Positions 1 to 7,608 of a stretch of DNA of 34,215 nucleotides are shown here, piece by piece; the stretch's first letter is position 1; every line of letters begins with the position of its first letter. Both the position numbers and the translations under genes were made by a program. The notes beneath the pieces were generated by a model, which ran no database searches, was not told where the DNA came from, and was given only the letters and a program-made list of their open reading frames with translations. Origin of the DNA: an uncultured Clostridia bacterium (GTDB taxonomy: Bacteria > Bacillota > Clostridia > Christensenellales > Aristaeellaceae); the NCBI GenBank assembly GCA_934630975.1, contig CAKTXH010000019.1:1-34215 (forward strand). Reading direction: 5' to 3'.

Positions 1-341
1 AAGCCCGTGCTCCCCAGCGCGTAAATCACCGTGTCCTCATTGATGTACTGCGTCACGTCGCAGGTTTCGCCGTGCGCGTCGCGCATCTCGGCGTTCTGCA
101 AAAAATCCGCCCATGTCGCGGAAAGCGCGTCGCCAAGGAAGTGCATGTCGTTCCACGACTTCTTCTCTTTGCTCTGCTTGCTTTCGGTGACGATGATCCG
201 CGCCGCGCGGCGCAGCTTGGCCGCAACGCGGGAAAGCGGCATGGTGCAGCGCAGCAGCGCCGTCACCGCGACGATCACAATCGCCGCGTAAATGACCATA
301 TCCACCGAGAAGAATTTTCGAAGAATTGTAAGTGCCTGCAT
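1..341 (-). CDS. MotA/TolQ/ExbB-like membrane protein, N-terminal part (cut by window edge)
   Basis: The frame opens at an ATG (339-341) with GGAGGA about 9 nt upstream and stays open to the window edge, giving 113 codons. A short N-terminus leads into one hydrophobic segment (about residues 14-31, DMVIYAAIVIVAVTALL), then a basic juxtamembrane stretch rich in R and K. A soluble part follows with WADFLQNAEMRD and CDVTQYINEDTVIYALG. That last pattern resembles, from memory, the region just before the glycine-rich proton-channel helices of large clostridial MotA/TolQ/ExbB-family proteins and of ZorA. The diagnostic channel helices would lie beyond the edge, so the family call is inference. If correct, the protein would be an inner-membrane ion channel subunit. 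Confidence 0.5.
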   Translation of the reverse strand, partial: MQALTILRKFFSVDMVIYAAIVIVAVTALLRCTMPLSRVAAKLRRAARIIVTESKQSKEKKSWNDMHFLGDALSATWADFLQNAEMRDAHGETCDVTQYINEDTVIYALGSTG

Positions 342-612
342 ATCTGCTGTCCTCCAAAATGAAACCGAAGGAATCATGTTGCATCCATTGTACCCGATTT
401 TCGCCGTTCTGTAAAGCGACGGCAAAACTTCTCATCGTTTTGCGCGCCGGTTTTGTGCTGCGGCGCGCGCCCGCCCTGCAAAAACCCGCTTTTATCCGCG
501 CCAAACCGCCGCTGCGCGTTCGTTCTACATTCAGAATTACACGAAATGAAACATCTTTTTTATAACCATTTGCCGAAATCCAGAAATATTGTGATTCCAT
601 CAGATTTTTCCC
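342..612. other. intergenic region between divergent genes
   Basis: No gene is supported here; the open frames lack ribosome binding sites and read as GC-skew artefacts. Apart from the minus-strand promoter at 387-415, the only structure I see is a GC-rich inverted repeat, GCGCGCCG (442-449) with CGGCGCGC (461-468), without a U-tract. The last 150 nt are AT-richer and lead into the plus-strand promoter. Confidence 0.5.
387..415 (-). promoter_or_regulatory. sigma-A-type promoter for the left-edge membrane gene
   Basis: Reading the minus strand, TTTACA (415-410) and TACAAT (392-387) are separated by exactly 17 bp and end about 45 nt before the ATG. An imperfect inverted repeat (GCCGT/ACGGC, about 403-424) overlaps the -35 and could be an operator, but this is weak. 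Confidence 0.55.
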
Positions 613-641
613 TTGCGAAATCAACATAAAGCGGTTAAAAT
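613..641 (+). promoter_or_regulatory. promoter of the first MarR-family gene
   Basis: TTGCGA (613-618), a 17-bp spacer and TAAAAT (636-641) lie about 70 nt before the ATG. I see no convincing palindromic operator around it. Confidence 0.5.
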
Positions 642-711
642 ATACATCGTTTGCATTTTATAGCCGTGTGATATGTACGGAAAAAAATACTAGATCAGGA
701 GCTGTCCCTTT

Positions 712-1170
712 ATGACCAAGAAACGCACGCTCGACCCCGAAATGATTGATTCTGTCGCGCAAAACATGTTCTACGCCCTGCCGCTCATCAAAAAACGCCT
801 GCTTCACATGGATATCGTTCAGAAGGAGCACGGCACGCCCCTCTCCCATGTGCAGGTGCTCGCCATGCTTCAGGACGTGGGCATGATGTCCGTCTCCGAA
901 ATCTCCCGCCGTCTCGGCATCGCCAAGCCGAACATCACCCCGCTGGTGGATCGCCTGTATGAGGCGGGCTATGTGGATCGTCAGCACGACGAAAACGACC
1001 GCCGCGTGGTGAACATCGTGCTCCTGCCCGCCGGCATGGAAAAGCTGGCCGCCATCCGCGCGACCATCTCCCGCCAGATTCAGACTCAGGCGGAGGATCT
1101 TTCCCTCTCCGAGTTCCGCGAGCTGCACGATTCGCTCGACAGCGTCGTCCGTATCCTCTCTTCGCTGTAA
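712..1170 (+). CDS. MarR-family transcriptional regulator
   Basis: This 152-residue protein has the usual MarR length and layout: N-terminal dimerisation helix, a winged helix-turn-helix at about residues 55-105 (MSVSEISRRLGIAKPNITPL as recognition region), and a wing with DENDRRVVNIVLLPAG, the charged motif typical of the family. A C-terminal dimerisation helix follows. The start is set by AGGAG about 12 nt upstream. MarR proteins are dimeric repressors, often relieved by a small-molecule ligand. It is a single-gene unit with its own promoter and terminator. The divergent membrane protein at the left edge is the only obvious nearby target; neither target nor ligand can be read from sequence. 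Confidence 0.9.
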   Translation: MTKKRTLDPEMIDSVAQNMFYALPLIKKRLLHMDIVQKEHGTPLSHVQVLAMLQDVGMMSVSEISRRLGIAKPNITPLVDRLYEAGYVDRQHDENDRRVVNIVLLPAGMEKLAAIRATISRQIQTQAEDLSLSEFRELHDSLDSVVRILSSL

Positions 1171-1185
1171 TCTCGCGCGCTTTGG

Positions 1186-1210
1186 CCGCCCAAATGGGCG
1201 GTCTTTTTTT
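1186..1210 (+). terminator. Rho-independent terminator after marR
   Basis: CCGCCC (1186-1191) pairs with GGGCGG (1196-1201) around a 4-nt loop, followed by TC and a seven-T run. It starts 16 nt after the stop. Confidence 0.85.
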
Positions 1211-1286
1211 GTTGCTCCTTTTCTTTTATAACGAACCTCTCCCCGCTTTTCTTCCCGATTTTTCCATTTTTCTTTGAAATACGGCA

Positions 1287-1312
1287 AAAGCGAGAGCTTT
1301 CGCCCCCGCTTT
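1287..1312 (-). terminator. hairpin after the ECF operon, probable terminator
   Basis: On the minus strand an 11-bp stem (with two G-U pairs) is closed by a GAAA tetraloop, about 10 nt after the last stop of the operon. Only a short T-run follows, so termination may be moderate. Confidence 0.55.
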
Positions 1313-1321
1313 CCCGGTTTT

Positions 1322-2470
1322 TTACTTGTTCACGTCGTCCCACGACAGGAAGCCCGGGAACATCGAGCGATCCGGCGCGTCGCTCTGGCTGATGATTTCG
1401 CCCGTCTGCGCGTCTACAAGCATTTGCGTATAGGCAAGGGAATTGCGCTCATCGTTTTCATAAAATTCTTCGAGCGCCGCCTGTGCGCTGGAAGCCTGCA
1501 AGCAATTCACTCGCCACATCGGCTTGACATCATAGAAAATGCTGCTGTAATCTGCATTTTGTCCCCATTCGTGATATGCACCCGGCTCACAATAAAGCAC
1601 ATAACCTAGGCTGATTTCGTAGATTTTTCGAACTCGGCCTTTTTTGATTTCCTGCTCAAGCGATTTTTGAATCATGTCAAATGAGCAAAGCGGCACATCT
1701 TCCGCCATGGTTTCAATGGGTAACAAATGCCGTATGCACAAATCCGACATGCAGCCCATAATGCCATCGTAACACGTGCTGGTTCTCAGGTTATCCCGAA
1801 AACCATCTTCGCGTCGGCGTTCTCCGCGTGTGTTTCGCACTACATCAAGGATATGCGCGTAAATCGTTATACCGTTCAGCTTTGGATAAAAATCCATGAT
1901 CAGATAGCCCGGCGCGGCGTTCTCCGTTGTGCCCGCAAAATACCATTGGGTCAGCTGGATGCGATTTGGCGTTGTGAAATTGAAATCCTCGGGCGGATAA
2001 CCAAACCTCGTCAATTCCGCTCTAATCATGTCGATCATTTCCGAATAGGTTACATCGCACATTGGAATGTAGGCTCTGTCCGGTTCGCTGATATCGTGCC
2101 AGATACCCGTAACTTTGCCATTGCCAACCTTTTTACCGTCGATCTTGCGCGGTGGTTTTCCCTTATCCGCATCTTGGCAAAGAATAAGGCCATTCACATC
2201 GTAGGTATCATCTACTTCGTCCCAGCCGCTTTCCTCCGGCGTCAAAAGCGCGTGATGAAGGTCGTAACCGACCTTCATCACGGGGATTGCCTCCACGTCC
2301 GGCGTGACGATCTCCGCGTCGATGTCAACATCGCGCCACTTGGTTTCAACCTTCGTCGTCCAGCGTGCCGGAACGCTTTCGCGGAGCTGTGAAACGGTTT
2401 GATACTCCTGTGCGTGAGCAGTCGCCGTCAACGTCAACGCAAAAGTCAGACCGGCTATAAACCGTTTCAT
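1322..2470 (-). CDS. secreted protein of unknown function, paralog A of a tandem pair
   Basis: The 382-residue product begins with a clear signal peptide (MKRFIAGLTFALTLTATAHA, cleavage before QEYQ), so it is exported. I do not recognise the mature protein. It contains several Cys residues (for example CYDGIMGCMSDLC), a YIPMCDVTYSEMIDM segment and a C-terminus with YTQMLVDAQTGEIISQSDAP, which could be a PepSY-like strand pair, though that is weak. It is roughly 70% identical along its length to the gene immediately upstream. The gap between the two genes is only 19 nt and carries the ribosome binding site (AGAGGTGA). It is the last gene of the operon headed by the ECF sigma factor, so it is probably induced with it as a cell-surface or secreted effector. 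Recent tandem duplication is evident. Confidence 0.85.
   Translation of the reverse strand: MKRFIAGLTFALTLTATAHAQEYQTVSQLRESVPARWTTKVETKWRDVDIDAEIVTPDVEAIPVMKVGYDLHHALLTPEESGWDEVDDTYDVNGLILCQDADKGKPPRKIDGKKVGNGKVTGIWHDISEPDRAYIPMCDVTYSEMIDMIRAELTRFGYPPEDFNFTTPNRIQLTQWYFAGTTENAAPGYLIMDFYPKLNGITIYAHILDVVRNTRGERRREDGFRDNLRTSTCYDGIMGCMSDLCIRHLLPIETMAEDVPLCSFDMIQKSLEQEIKKGRVRKIYEISLGYVLYCEPGAYHEWGQNADYSSIFYDVKPMWRVNCLQASSAQAALEEFYENDERNSLAYTQMLVDAQTGEIISQSDAPDRSMFPGFLSWDDVNK
1349..1435. repeat. 87-bp direct repeat, copy 1 (3' end of paralog A)
   Basis: Base-for-base identical to 2517-2603. It codes for the C-terminal block (about AYTQMLVDAQ to SMFPGF) of both paralogs. Confidence 0.85.
2253..2280. 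repeat. perfect palindrome inside paralog A
   Basis: TGATGAAGGTCG pairs with CGACCTTCATCA around a TAAC loop (12-bp stem). It lies within codons for VMKVGYDLHH. Confidence 0.8.
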
Positions 2471-2489
2471 GGGCGTTTCACCTCTATCC

Positions 2490-3641
2490 TTATTTGTTCA
2501 CATCCTCCCACGACAAGAAGCCCGGGAACATCGAGCGATCCGGCGCGTCGCTCTGGCTGATGATTTCGCCCGTCTGCGCGTCTACAAGCATTTGCGTATA
2601 GGCCACGGAGTTGCGTTCGTCATCTTCGTCGGATTCCTCAAGCTCCTTTTGTGCGCCGGAGGCTTTCAGGCAGTTGACCCGCCACATCGGCTTGACGTAG
2701 TAAAAGATGTCGGCGTAATCGTATTCGCCCGAATCGGGAACATATACGCCCGGTTCGCAATAGAAAATATAGCCTAAACTGATTTCATAGATTTTGCGAA
2801 CCCGGCCTTTCTTGATTTCCTGCTCAAGCGATTTCTGAATTTCATCAAAGGCGCAGAGCGGCACATCCTCCGCCACGGTTTCAACCGGAATCGGATGCCG
2901 GAAGCACAAATCCGACAAACCGCCGCGTATTCCGTCATAGCATACGTGACTTCTCATCTTCTCCCAGAAGCCGTCCTTGCGTCGGCGTTCGCCGCGCGTG
3001 TTATGCACTGCATCCAGAATATGCCCGTAAACCGTCACGCCCTTGACTTTGGGATATAAACTTATGTCAAAATAACCCGGGGCAGCATCTTCTTTCGTTC
3101 CTGCAAAGCACCATTGAAAGAGCCTGAGTTCCGCGGGCGTTTCTAAATCGAAGTCCTCGACAGGATAACCGAATCGTTCCAATTCCGCTGAAACCATGTC
3201 GATTATTTCCGAATAGGTCACATCGCACATCGGAATATACGCCCTGTCCGGTTCGCAGGTATCATACCACGCGCCCTTGGGCACGGCCATGCCGCCAACC
3301 TGCCGTCCGTCGATTTTTCGCGGCGGTTTGCCCAAATCGTCGTCCTGATAAATCAGCATGCCCGCCGTTTGGTAGGAATCGTCAACAATCGTCCAGCCGC
3401 TTTCCTCCGGCGTGAGCGGAGACGGGTGAAGGTCGTAACCGACCTTCACCACGGGGATTGCCTCCACGTCCGGCGTGACGATCTCCGCGTCGATGGCGAC
3501 GTCGCGCCACTTGGTTTCAATCGTCGTCGTCCAGCGCGCCGGGGCGCTTTCGCGGAGCTGCGCAACGGTTTGATATTCCTGTGCGGAAGCGGTCGCCGCC
3601 AGCATCAGCGCGAAAGCCAGACCGGCTATGCATCTTTTCAT
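2490..3641 (-). CDS. secreted protein of unknown function, paralog B of a tandem pair
   Basis: The 383-residue product has a signal peptide ending in ATASA before QEYQ. It aligns end to end with the downstream paralog: the N-terminal EIVTPDVEAIPV, central EPDRAYIPMCDVTYSE and C-terminal EIISQSDAPDRSMFPGF blocks are almost unchanged. The middle region (residues about 80-130 and 290-340) diverges. A GGAGGA site sits 9 nt before the ATG, and the anti-sigma stop is 15 nt upstream. Position in the sigma/anti-sigma operon suggests a secreted product used in the response controlled by that sigma factor. No function is claimed. Confidence 0.85.
   Translation of the reverse strand: MKRCIAGLAFALMLAATASAQEYQTVAQLRESAPARWTTTIETKWRDVAIDAEIVTPDVEAIPVVKVGYDLHPSPLTPEESGWTIVDDSYQTAGMLIYQDDDLGKPPRKIDGRQVGGMAVPKGAWYDTCEPDRAYIPMCDVTYSEIIDMVSAELERFGYPVEDFDLETPAELRLFQWCFAGTKEDAAPGYFDISLYPKVKGVTVYGHILDAVHNTRGERRRKDGFWEKMRSHVCYDGIRGGLSDLCFRHPIPVETVAEDVPLCAFDEIQKSLEQEIKKGRVRKIYEISLGYIFYCEPGVYVPDSGEYDYADIFYYVKPMWRVNCLKASGAQKELEESDEDDERNSVAYTQMLVDAQTGEIISQSDAPDRSMFPGFLSWEDVNK
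2517..2603. repeat. 87-bp direct repeat, copy 2 (3' end of paralog B)
   Basis: Identical to 1349-1435 while other parts of the two genes differ at many sites. This suggests recent gene conversion or strong constraint. Confidence 0.85.
3425..3450. repeat. matching palindrome inside paralog B
   Basis: GGTGAAGGTCG pairs with CGACCTTCACC around the same TAAC loop (11-bp stem). Relative to paralog A one A-T pair is replaced by G-C, on both arms. Confidence 0.8.
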
Positions 3642-3656
3642 GCGTGCTCCTCCGCG

Positions 3657-4925
3657 TCAGTCCAGATAAATCTCCTCATTTTCCTCGCCCATGTTGCCGC
3701 TTTCGTAAACCGGGCGCAGGGACAGGGTTTCCGTGCTTTCCGGCAGGTCGTAACGCACCTCGACAAAGAACTTGCCGGTCTTCTGATCCACGCCATAGCC
3801 GTAATCAATCGCCTCGACAACCTGATCATCCGCGGCCAGCTCAAATTCGGTGATGACGTTCGGCATTTCGGCCTGTTCGCCGTTCATCATCTTGTCGGTG
3901 TAGGCTTCAAACGCCTTCACCCACTCGGGGCAGTCGATATAGACATAGCCGGAAACATCCACGTCGGAGACGAACAGCGTCGCCTGTGCGGAATAAACGT
4001 CGGTCGTCACGCTGCCCGCGTGGATTTCGGCCTTATTATCCACCTTGACGGTGAACGGCACGCGGATGAAGCCGCGTCCCTCCGGGATTCGCGCATAAGC
4101 GCGCTTGAAGTCGGTTTCGGTCTGGTAATACGCGCCGCCGTATTCGTTGATGGTCAGCACAAAGTCAAACGTGTCGCCCACGGTCACATCGGCGGGGATT
4201 TCAACCTCCTGGAAGCCGCGCACGGTGCAGTCGTCCACCTGCTCGTAGGCGCTGTCCAGAATCATCAGGTATTCGCCGTCCGGCGTGTCCGCGCCGTCGC
4301 CGAGACCGAAGCCGCTGTAAATTTCATAGGCGACCTTGTGGTTTTCAAACCACGCCTTTTCCTCCTCATCCTCAAAGTGGATGCTCTCGTTGGCGGTCAT
4401 GCCCTCGTCCACCCAACCGAATTCGAAGCCGCCCGTCGGCTCGCCCTCGCCATAGGTCTTGCTGAAGGGCGCGTTTCGCTTGAGCGTGTAGGCATAATAC
4501 AGCTTGTGGCCGTCGCAATACGCCTGATCGAGCGTCAGCTCGAACGTGTGGCTGTATTCCTCCGCCAGCAGCTTGTCATACATCGTGTCGCCCGTCACGG
4601 GGACTTCCGGGGTCGGCATGGCCGCGGCCTTCGTCGTCTCGTAAGTATCCGCCACGGATTCCAGCTTCTCCAGCCGTCCGCCATTGTTGTTCTCCTGCGT
4701 CTCCTTAAAATAGCCGAACATGCCCGTTCCGACTGCCAGCGCCATGCTGCCCATCGCGAGCACCATCACAATCGCAAAAACCAGTGCGGCGGAAATCTTT
4801 TTCTTCATAATTGGCTGTTCTCCTTTCACAATGCGGTTAAACATCTGCGCCTGCTGCCACTCCGAAACGTGCAAGCCGGAGAGTTGAGCGTCCAGGCTGT
4901 CCTTGATGTCTTTATCCCAATTCAT
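3657..4925 (-). CDS. membrane anti-sigma factor (DUF4179-like) paired with the ECF sigma factor
   Basis: From the ATG at 4923-4925 the product is 422 residues. I chose this start because AAGGAGG stands 9 nt upstream, and because the upstream extension would run into the sigma-factor coding sequence. The N-terminus (about 43 residues) is cytoplasmic, with NWDKDIKDSLDAQLSGLHVS and KGEQPIMKKK. One transmembrane helix follows (about 44-65), then a large extracytoplasmic domain rich in D, E and Y. This layout matches the anti-sigma proteins encoded after ECF sigma genes in Firmicutes: the short N-terminal part would bind sigma and the outer domain would sense a signal. The start overlaps the sigma gene by 14 nt, implying translational coupling. 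The signal is not evident. Confidence 0.8.
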   Translation of the reverse strand: MNWDKDIKDSLDAQLSGLHVSEWQQAQMFNRIVKGEQPIMKKKISAALVFAIVMVLAMGSMALAVGTGMFGYFKETQENNNGGRLEKLESVADTYETTKAAAMPTPEVPVTGDTMYDKLLAEEYSHTFELTLDQAYCDGHKLYYAYTLKRNAPFSKTYGEGEPTGGFEFGWVDEGMTANESIHFEDEEEKAWFENHKVAYEIYSGFGLGDGADTPDGEYLMILDSAYEQVDDCTVRGFQEVEIPADVTVGDTFDFVLTINEYGGAYYQTETDFKRAYARIPEGRGFIRVPFTVKVDNKAEIHAGSVTTDVYSAQATLFVSDVDVSGYVYIDCPEWVKAFEAYTDKMMNGEQAEMPNVITEFELAADDQVVEAIDYGYGVDQKTGKFFVEVRYDLPESTETLSLRPVYESGNMGEENEEIYLD

Positions 4926-5430
4926 GTTCTGCTCCTCCTTCCAGCTCGGCGCGAAGCAGTTCATACGCCTTTTTGAGTCTTCTGCTGACGGCGGGGCGGC
5001 TGACGCGCAGCGCGTCGGCCACCTCCTCCATCGTCATGTCCTGATAGTGGTACAGCAGCACCACCCGTTTATACTTGTCCGGCAGGCCCATAACCGTCAG
5101 AAACAGCTCGCGCGAAACGCTTGTCGTCGGCAGAACGGCCTCCGGCAGTTCGTCAATCGGGCGGGTCTGGCTCCTGTGCCTGAGCCATTGGGTGCGGCGG
5201 TAATCTTTGCAGGTATTGACGGCAATGCGCATCAGCCATGTTTTCGGGGAAGCGTTCGTCCCCTCAAACTGGCCCATCGCCTTCCATGCCTTCATAAACG
5301 TATCCTGCATCGCGTCCTCCGCGAGTGATTTGTCGGATAGCAGGACGAAGCACGTGCGCAGCACATCGTCGCTGTAACGGCTGATCCACTCCTTCAGCCG
5401 GATTTCACTTGGTACCGAAGCGAATTCCAT
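4912..5430 (-). CDS. ECF (group IV) RNA polymerase sigma factor
   Basis: The 172-residue product has the two-domain sigma structure: region 2 at about residues 20-90 (SLAEDAMQDTFMKAWKAMGQ and WLMRIAVNTCKDYRR) and region 4 at about 115-165 (LPDKYKRVVLLYHYQDMTM and a VADALRVSRPAVSRRLKKAY helix-turn-helix). The linker has no extra domain. AAAGGAGG lies about 8 nt before the ATG. As the first gene of a four-gene minus-strand operon, with a membrane anti-sigma next, it is expected to be held inactive at the membrane and released on an envelope signal. The promoter in front of it has ECF-type elements, so autoregulation is likely. Confidence 0.93.
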   Translation of the reverse strand: MEFASVPSEIRLKEWISRYSDDVLRTCFVLLSDKSLAEDAMQDTFMKAWKAMGQFEGTNASPKTWLMRIAVNTCKDYRRTQWLRHRSQTRPIDELPEAVLPTTSVSRELFLTVMGLPDKYKRVVLLYHYQDMTMEEVADALRVSRPAVSRRLKKAYELLRAELEGGAEHELG

Positions 5431-5457
5431 CTTGTGTTGCCTCCTTTCACCCTATTA

Positions 5458-5484
5458 GACGAACAGAAAGGGGAAAAATGTAAC
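5458..5484 (-). promoter_or_regulatory. candidate ECF-sigma autoregulatory promoter
   Basis: On the minus strand GTTACA (5484-5479) is followed after 17 bp by CGTC (5461-5458), then TAATAG. A CGTC -10 core is typical of several Firmicutes ECF groups. The predicted transcript would start about 20 nt before the sigma-factor ATG. There is no sigma-A-like alternative nearby. Confidence 0.55.
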
Positions 5485-5503
5485 GGGAAACAGAAAAAAA
5501 TAG

Positions 5504-5535
5504 AAAAACCCTCTCCGACATGCCATCGGAGAGGG
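5504..5535 (-). terminator. terminator after the sugar-nucleotide dehydratase gene
   Basis: CCCTCTCCGA (5509-5518) pairs perfectly with TCGGAGAGGG (5526-5535). In the minus direction the stem is followed by TTTTTCTATTTTTTT. It isolates the dehydratase gene from the ECF operon. Confidence 0.92.
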
Positions 5536-5542
5536 CAATGAT

Positions 5543-7453
5543 TCAGCCCGCGGCCTGGTTTTCGTCCTTTTGCAGGAGTTCCACCTTGTTATCCGGGCGG
5601 TTTTTCTGATCGGGATGATACGTCGGCACGATTTCGGCGATGGCCTCCACCGCGCGCTCGTCGTTCTTATCCTCCACCGTCTGCAAAACCTGCATCATGT
5701 GGTCATACTGCGCGTCGTCGATCTTATCCACGTTGGCGACGAAGATCTTCTTGTGCGCGGTTTGGGTCATCTTGTCGCGCTCGGAATCCATCAGCAGTTC
5801 CTCATAAAGCTTCTCGCCCGGGCGCAGGCCGATGATCTTGATGGGCATATCGACATTCGGCTCGTAGCCGTAAGCGCGAATCAGCTTCTTGGCCAAATCC
5901 ATGATGCGCACCGGCTCACCCATATCCAGCACGAAGATCGAGCCGCTCCTGGCGATGCCGCCCGCCTGCAAAACGAGCTGCGCCGCCTCCGGGATGGTCA
6001 TGAAATAGCGCGTGATGTCCGGGTGGGTGACGGTAACGGGGCCGCCCTTGCGAATCTGGCTTTCCATCAGCGGAATCACGCTGCCGTGGCTGCCGAGCAC
6101 GTTGCCGAAGCGAACGGCCATGCACTTCATGTTCGTCTTTTCGCCGTAACGCTGAATCAGCATTTCGGTGATGCGCTTGGTCGCGCCCATCACGTTCGTC
6201 GGGTTGACGGCCTTATCCGTGGAGAGCTGCACAAGGCGCTCCACGCCGTGCGCGCTGGCGGATTCGAGCAGGTTGCGCGTGCCGAACACGTTGTTTTTGA
6301 TGGCCTCCGCCGGGCTGAGTTCCATCAGCGGCACGTGCTTGTGCGCCGCCGCGTGGAAGACGACCTCCGGGTGATACAGATCGAACACCTCGTCAAGGCG
6401 GTGCTTATCGCGGATCGAGCCGATGAGCGTGATCACCGGGCAGTCCTTGCCATAGCGCTGGCGCAGGTCGTACATCAGCTCATACGCGCAGTTTTCGTAG
6501 ATTTCAAAGATAATCAGCAGCTTCGGCTTGAACCGCATGATCTGGCGGCAGAGTTCCGAACCGATGGAGCCGCCGCCGCCCGTCACCATGACGACCTTGC
6601 CGGAGAGGTAGCCCGCGATGGAATCGGTATCCAGCTCGACCTCCTCGCGGGAGAGGAAGTCCGAAATATTCAGCTCGCGGATGAACGGGGTCGATTCGCC
6701 GGAATTCTGATCCGCGTCCGTCGGCTCGGAGAGCATGCGCGTGTGGCAGTGCGTCTGGTTGCACAGCTCGAGGATTTCCTGCATGCGCTTGCCCGTGCCC
6801 AGCGACGGAATGGCGACGATGATCTCCCGAATTCCGTACCGGGAGACGAGCTTGGGGATATCCTTCGTCGTGCCGCGAACCGGCACGTTCTGAATCCGAA
6901 GTCCCTGCTTGTTCTTCGCGTCGTCCACCAGAATGACCGGCTTGCCCAGCTTGCGCGGGTTCTTGTTGCAGACGTTGACGGCATACGCGCCCGCTTCACC
7001 CGCGCCGATGACCATCACCGGCATCGCGTCGCCGAGACTGCCGGAAATACGGTCTTTCGAGCATACGCGCCAGATCATCCGGCTGCCGCCGACGGCAATC
7101 GTCGCCATCAGGGCAATCAGAATCAGCACGCCGCGGAAAAGCCCCAGCGCCATGAACTGATTCAGCGCCAGCGTTATGCCGCAGGCAATCGCGCTCAGCA
7201 GGCAAAGCCGCGCCACATCGCGCACGCCTGCGTAACGCCACATGATCTGGTAAATGCCGCCCAGCACGTAGCAGGCCATGTATACCGTCACCACCATCGG
7301 CATGACGGAAATCATCGTCTCCGCGTGCCGCGCCGGGATGTACATTTCAAAGCGCAGTTCCATGCTCAGGTATACGGAAAGCAGAATCAGCACGATATCC
7401 AGCAGCGCCATGCCCACTTTTCGGAACCATGCATTGTTTTTCAGCTTGTTCAT
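5543..7453 (-). CDS. membrane nucleoside-diphosphate-sugar 4,6-dehydratase/epimerase (PglF/CapD/FlaA1-like)
   Basis: The 636-residue product has four transmembrane helices in the first 125 residues. A first Rossmann-type nucleotide fold follows (VMVIGAGEAGA, about 146-156), then a second NAD(P)-binding SDR domain with TGGGGSIG at about 291-298. The catalytic segment STDKAVNPTNVMGATKR (411-427) has the M/K form, with Tyr replaced by Met, characteristic of UDP-GlcNAc 4,6-dehydratases of the PglF/CapD type. These enzymes make UDP-4-keto-6-deoxy sugars for capsule, exopolysaccharide or protein glycosylation. The length is normal for the membrane-bound subclass. GGAGAGA precedes the ATG. It is a single-gene unit with its own promoter and terminator; no glycosyltransferases adjoin, so the exact polymer is unknown. 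Confidence 0.92.
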   Translation of the reverse strand: MNKLKNNAWFRKVGMALLDIVLILLSVYLSMELRFEMYIPARHAETMISVMPMVVTVYMACYVLGGIYQIMWRYAGVRDVARLCLLSAIACGITLALNQFMALGLFRGVLILIALMATIAVGGSRMIWRVCSKDRISGSLGDAMPVMVIGAGEAGAYAVNVCNKNPRKLGKPVILVDDAKNKQGLRIQNVPVRGTTKDIPKLVSRYGIREIIVAIPSLGTGKRMQEILELCNQTHCHTRMLSEPTDADQNSGESTPFIRELNISDFLSREEVELDTDSIAGYLSGKVVMVTGGGGSIGSELCRQIMRFKPKLLIIFEIYENCAYELMYDLRQRYGKDCPVITLIGSIRDKHRLDEVFDLYHPEVVFHAAAHKHVPLMELSPAEAIKNNVFGTRNLLESASAHGVERLVQLSTDKAVNPTNVMGATKRITEMLIQRYGEKTNMKCMAVRFGNVLGSHGSVIPLMESQIRKGGPVTVTHPDITRYFMTIPEAAQLVLQAGGIARSGSIFVLDMGEPVRIMDLAKKLIRAYGYEPNVDMPIKIIGLRPGEKLYEELLMDSERDKMTQTAHKKIFVANVDKIDDAQYDHMMQVLQTVEDKNDERAVEAIAEIVPTYHPDQKNRPDNKVELLQKDENQAAG

Positions 7454-7473
7454 CGGTTGTCTCTCTCCACTTT

Positions 7474-7496
7474 AAAAGCGCGCAAAAAAGGCGCGC
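7474..7496 (-). promoter_or_regulatory. leader hairpin, possible attenuator
   Basis: In the dehydratase leader GCGCGC (7496-7491) can pair with GCGCGC (7483-7478), followed by TTTT, ending about 20 nt before the ATG. The stem is only 6 bp, so this is tentative. Confidence 0.3.
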
Positions 7497-7523
7497 AGAT
7501 TCTCTCTGTCTCGCTGATTGTAG

Positions 7524-7553
7524 ATTATAGCATATCCCCCTTCCGCTTTTCAA
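7524..7553 (-). promoter_or_regulatory. promoter of the dehydratase gene
   Basis: TTGAAA (7553-7548), 18-bp spacer and TATAAT (7529-7524) on the minus strand. Confidence 0.7.
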
Positions 7554-7564
7554 GTGGGCGCAAA

Positions 7565-7595
7565 CAAAACGGCCGCTTCTCTTTCGAAAAGCGGC
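7565..7595 (-). terminator. terminator after galactokinase
   Basis: GCCGCTT (7595-7589) pairs with AAGCGGC (7578-7572), followed on the minus strand by CGTTTTGTTT. Confidence 0.75.
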
Positions 7596-7608
7596 TGTCG
7601 TTCGTTTC

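Noticed and set aside
37..627. Minus-strand frame across the left intergenic region
   Set aside because: The true frame there starts at 341 with a GGAGGA site. This alternative crosses the promoter and reads as low-complexity Arg/Ala.
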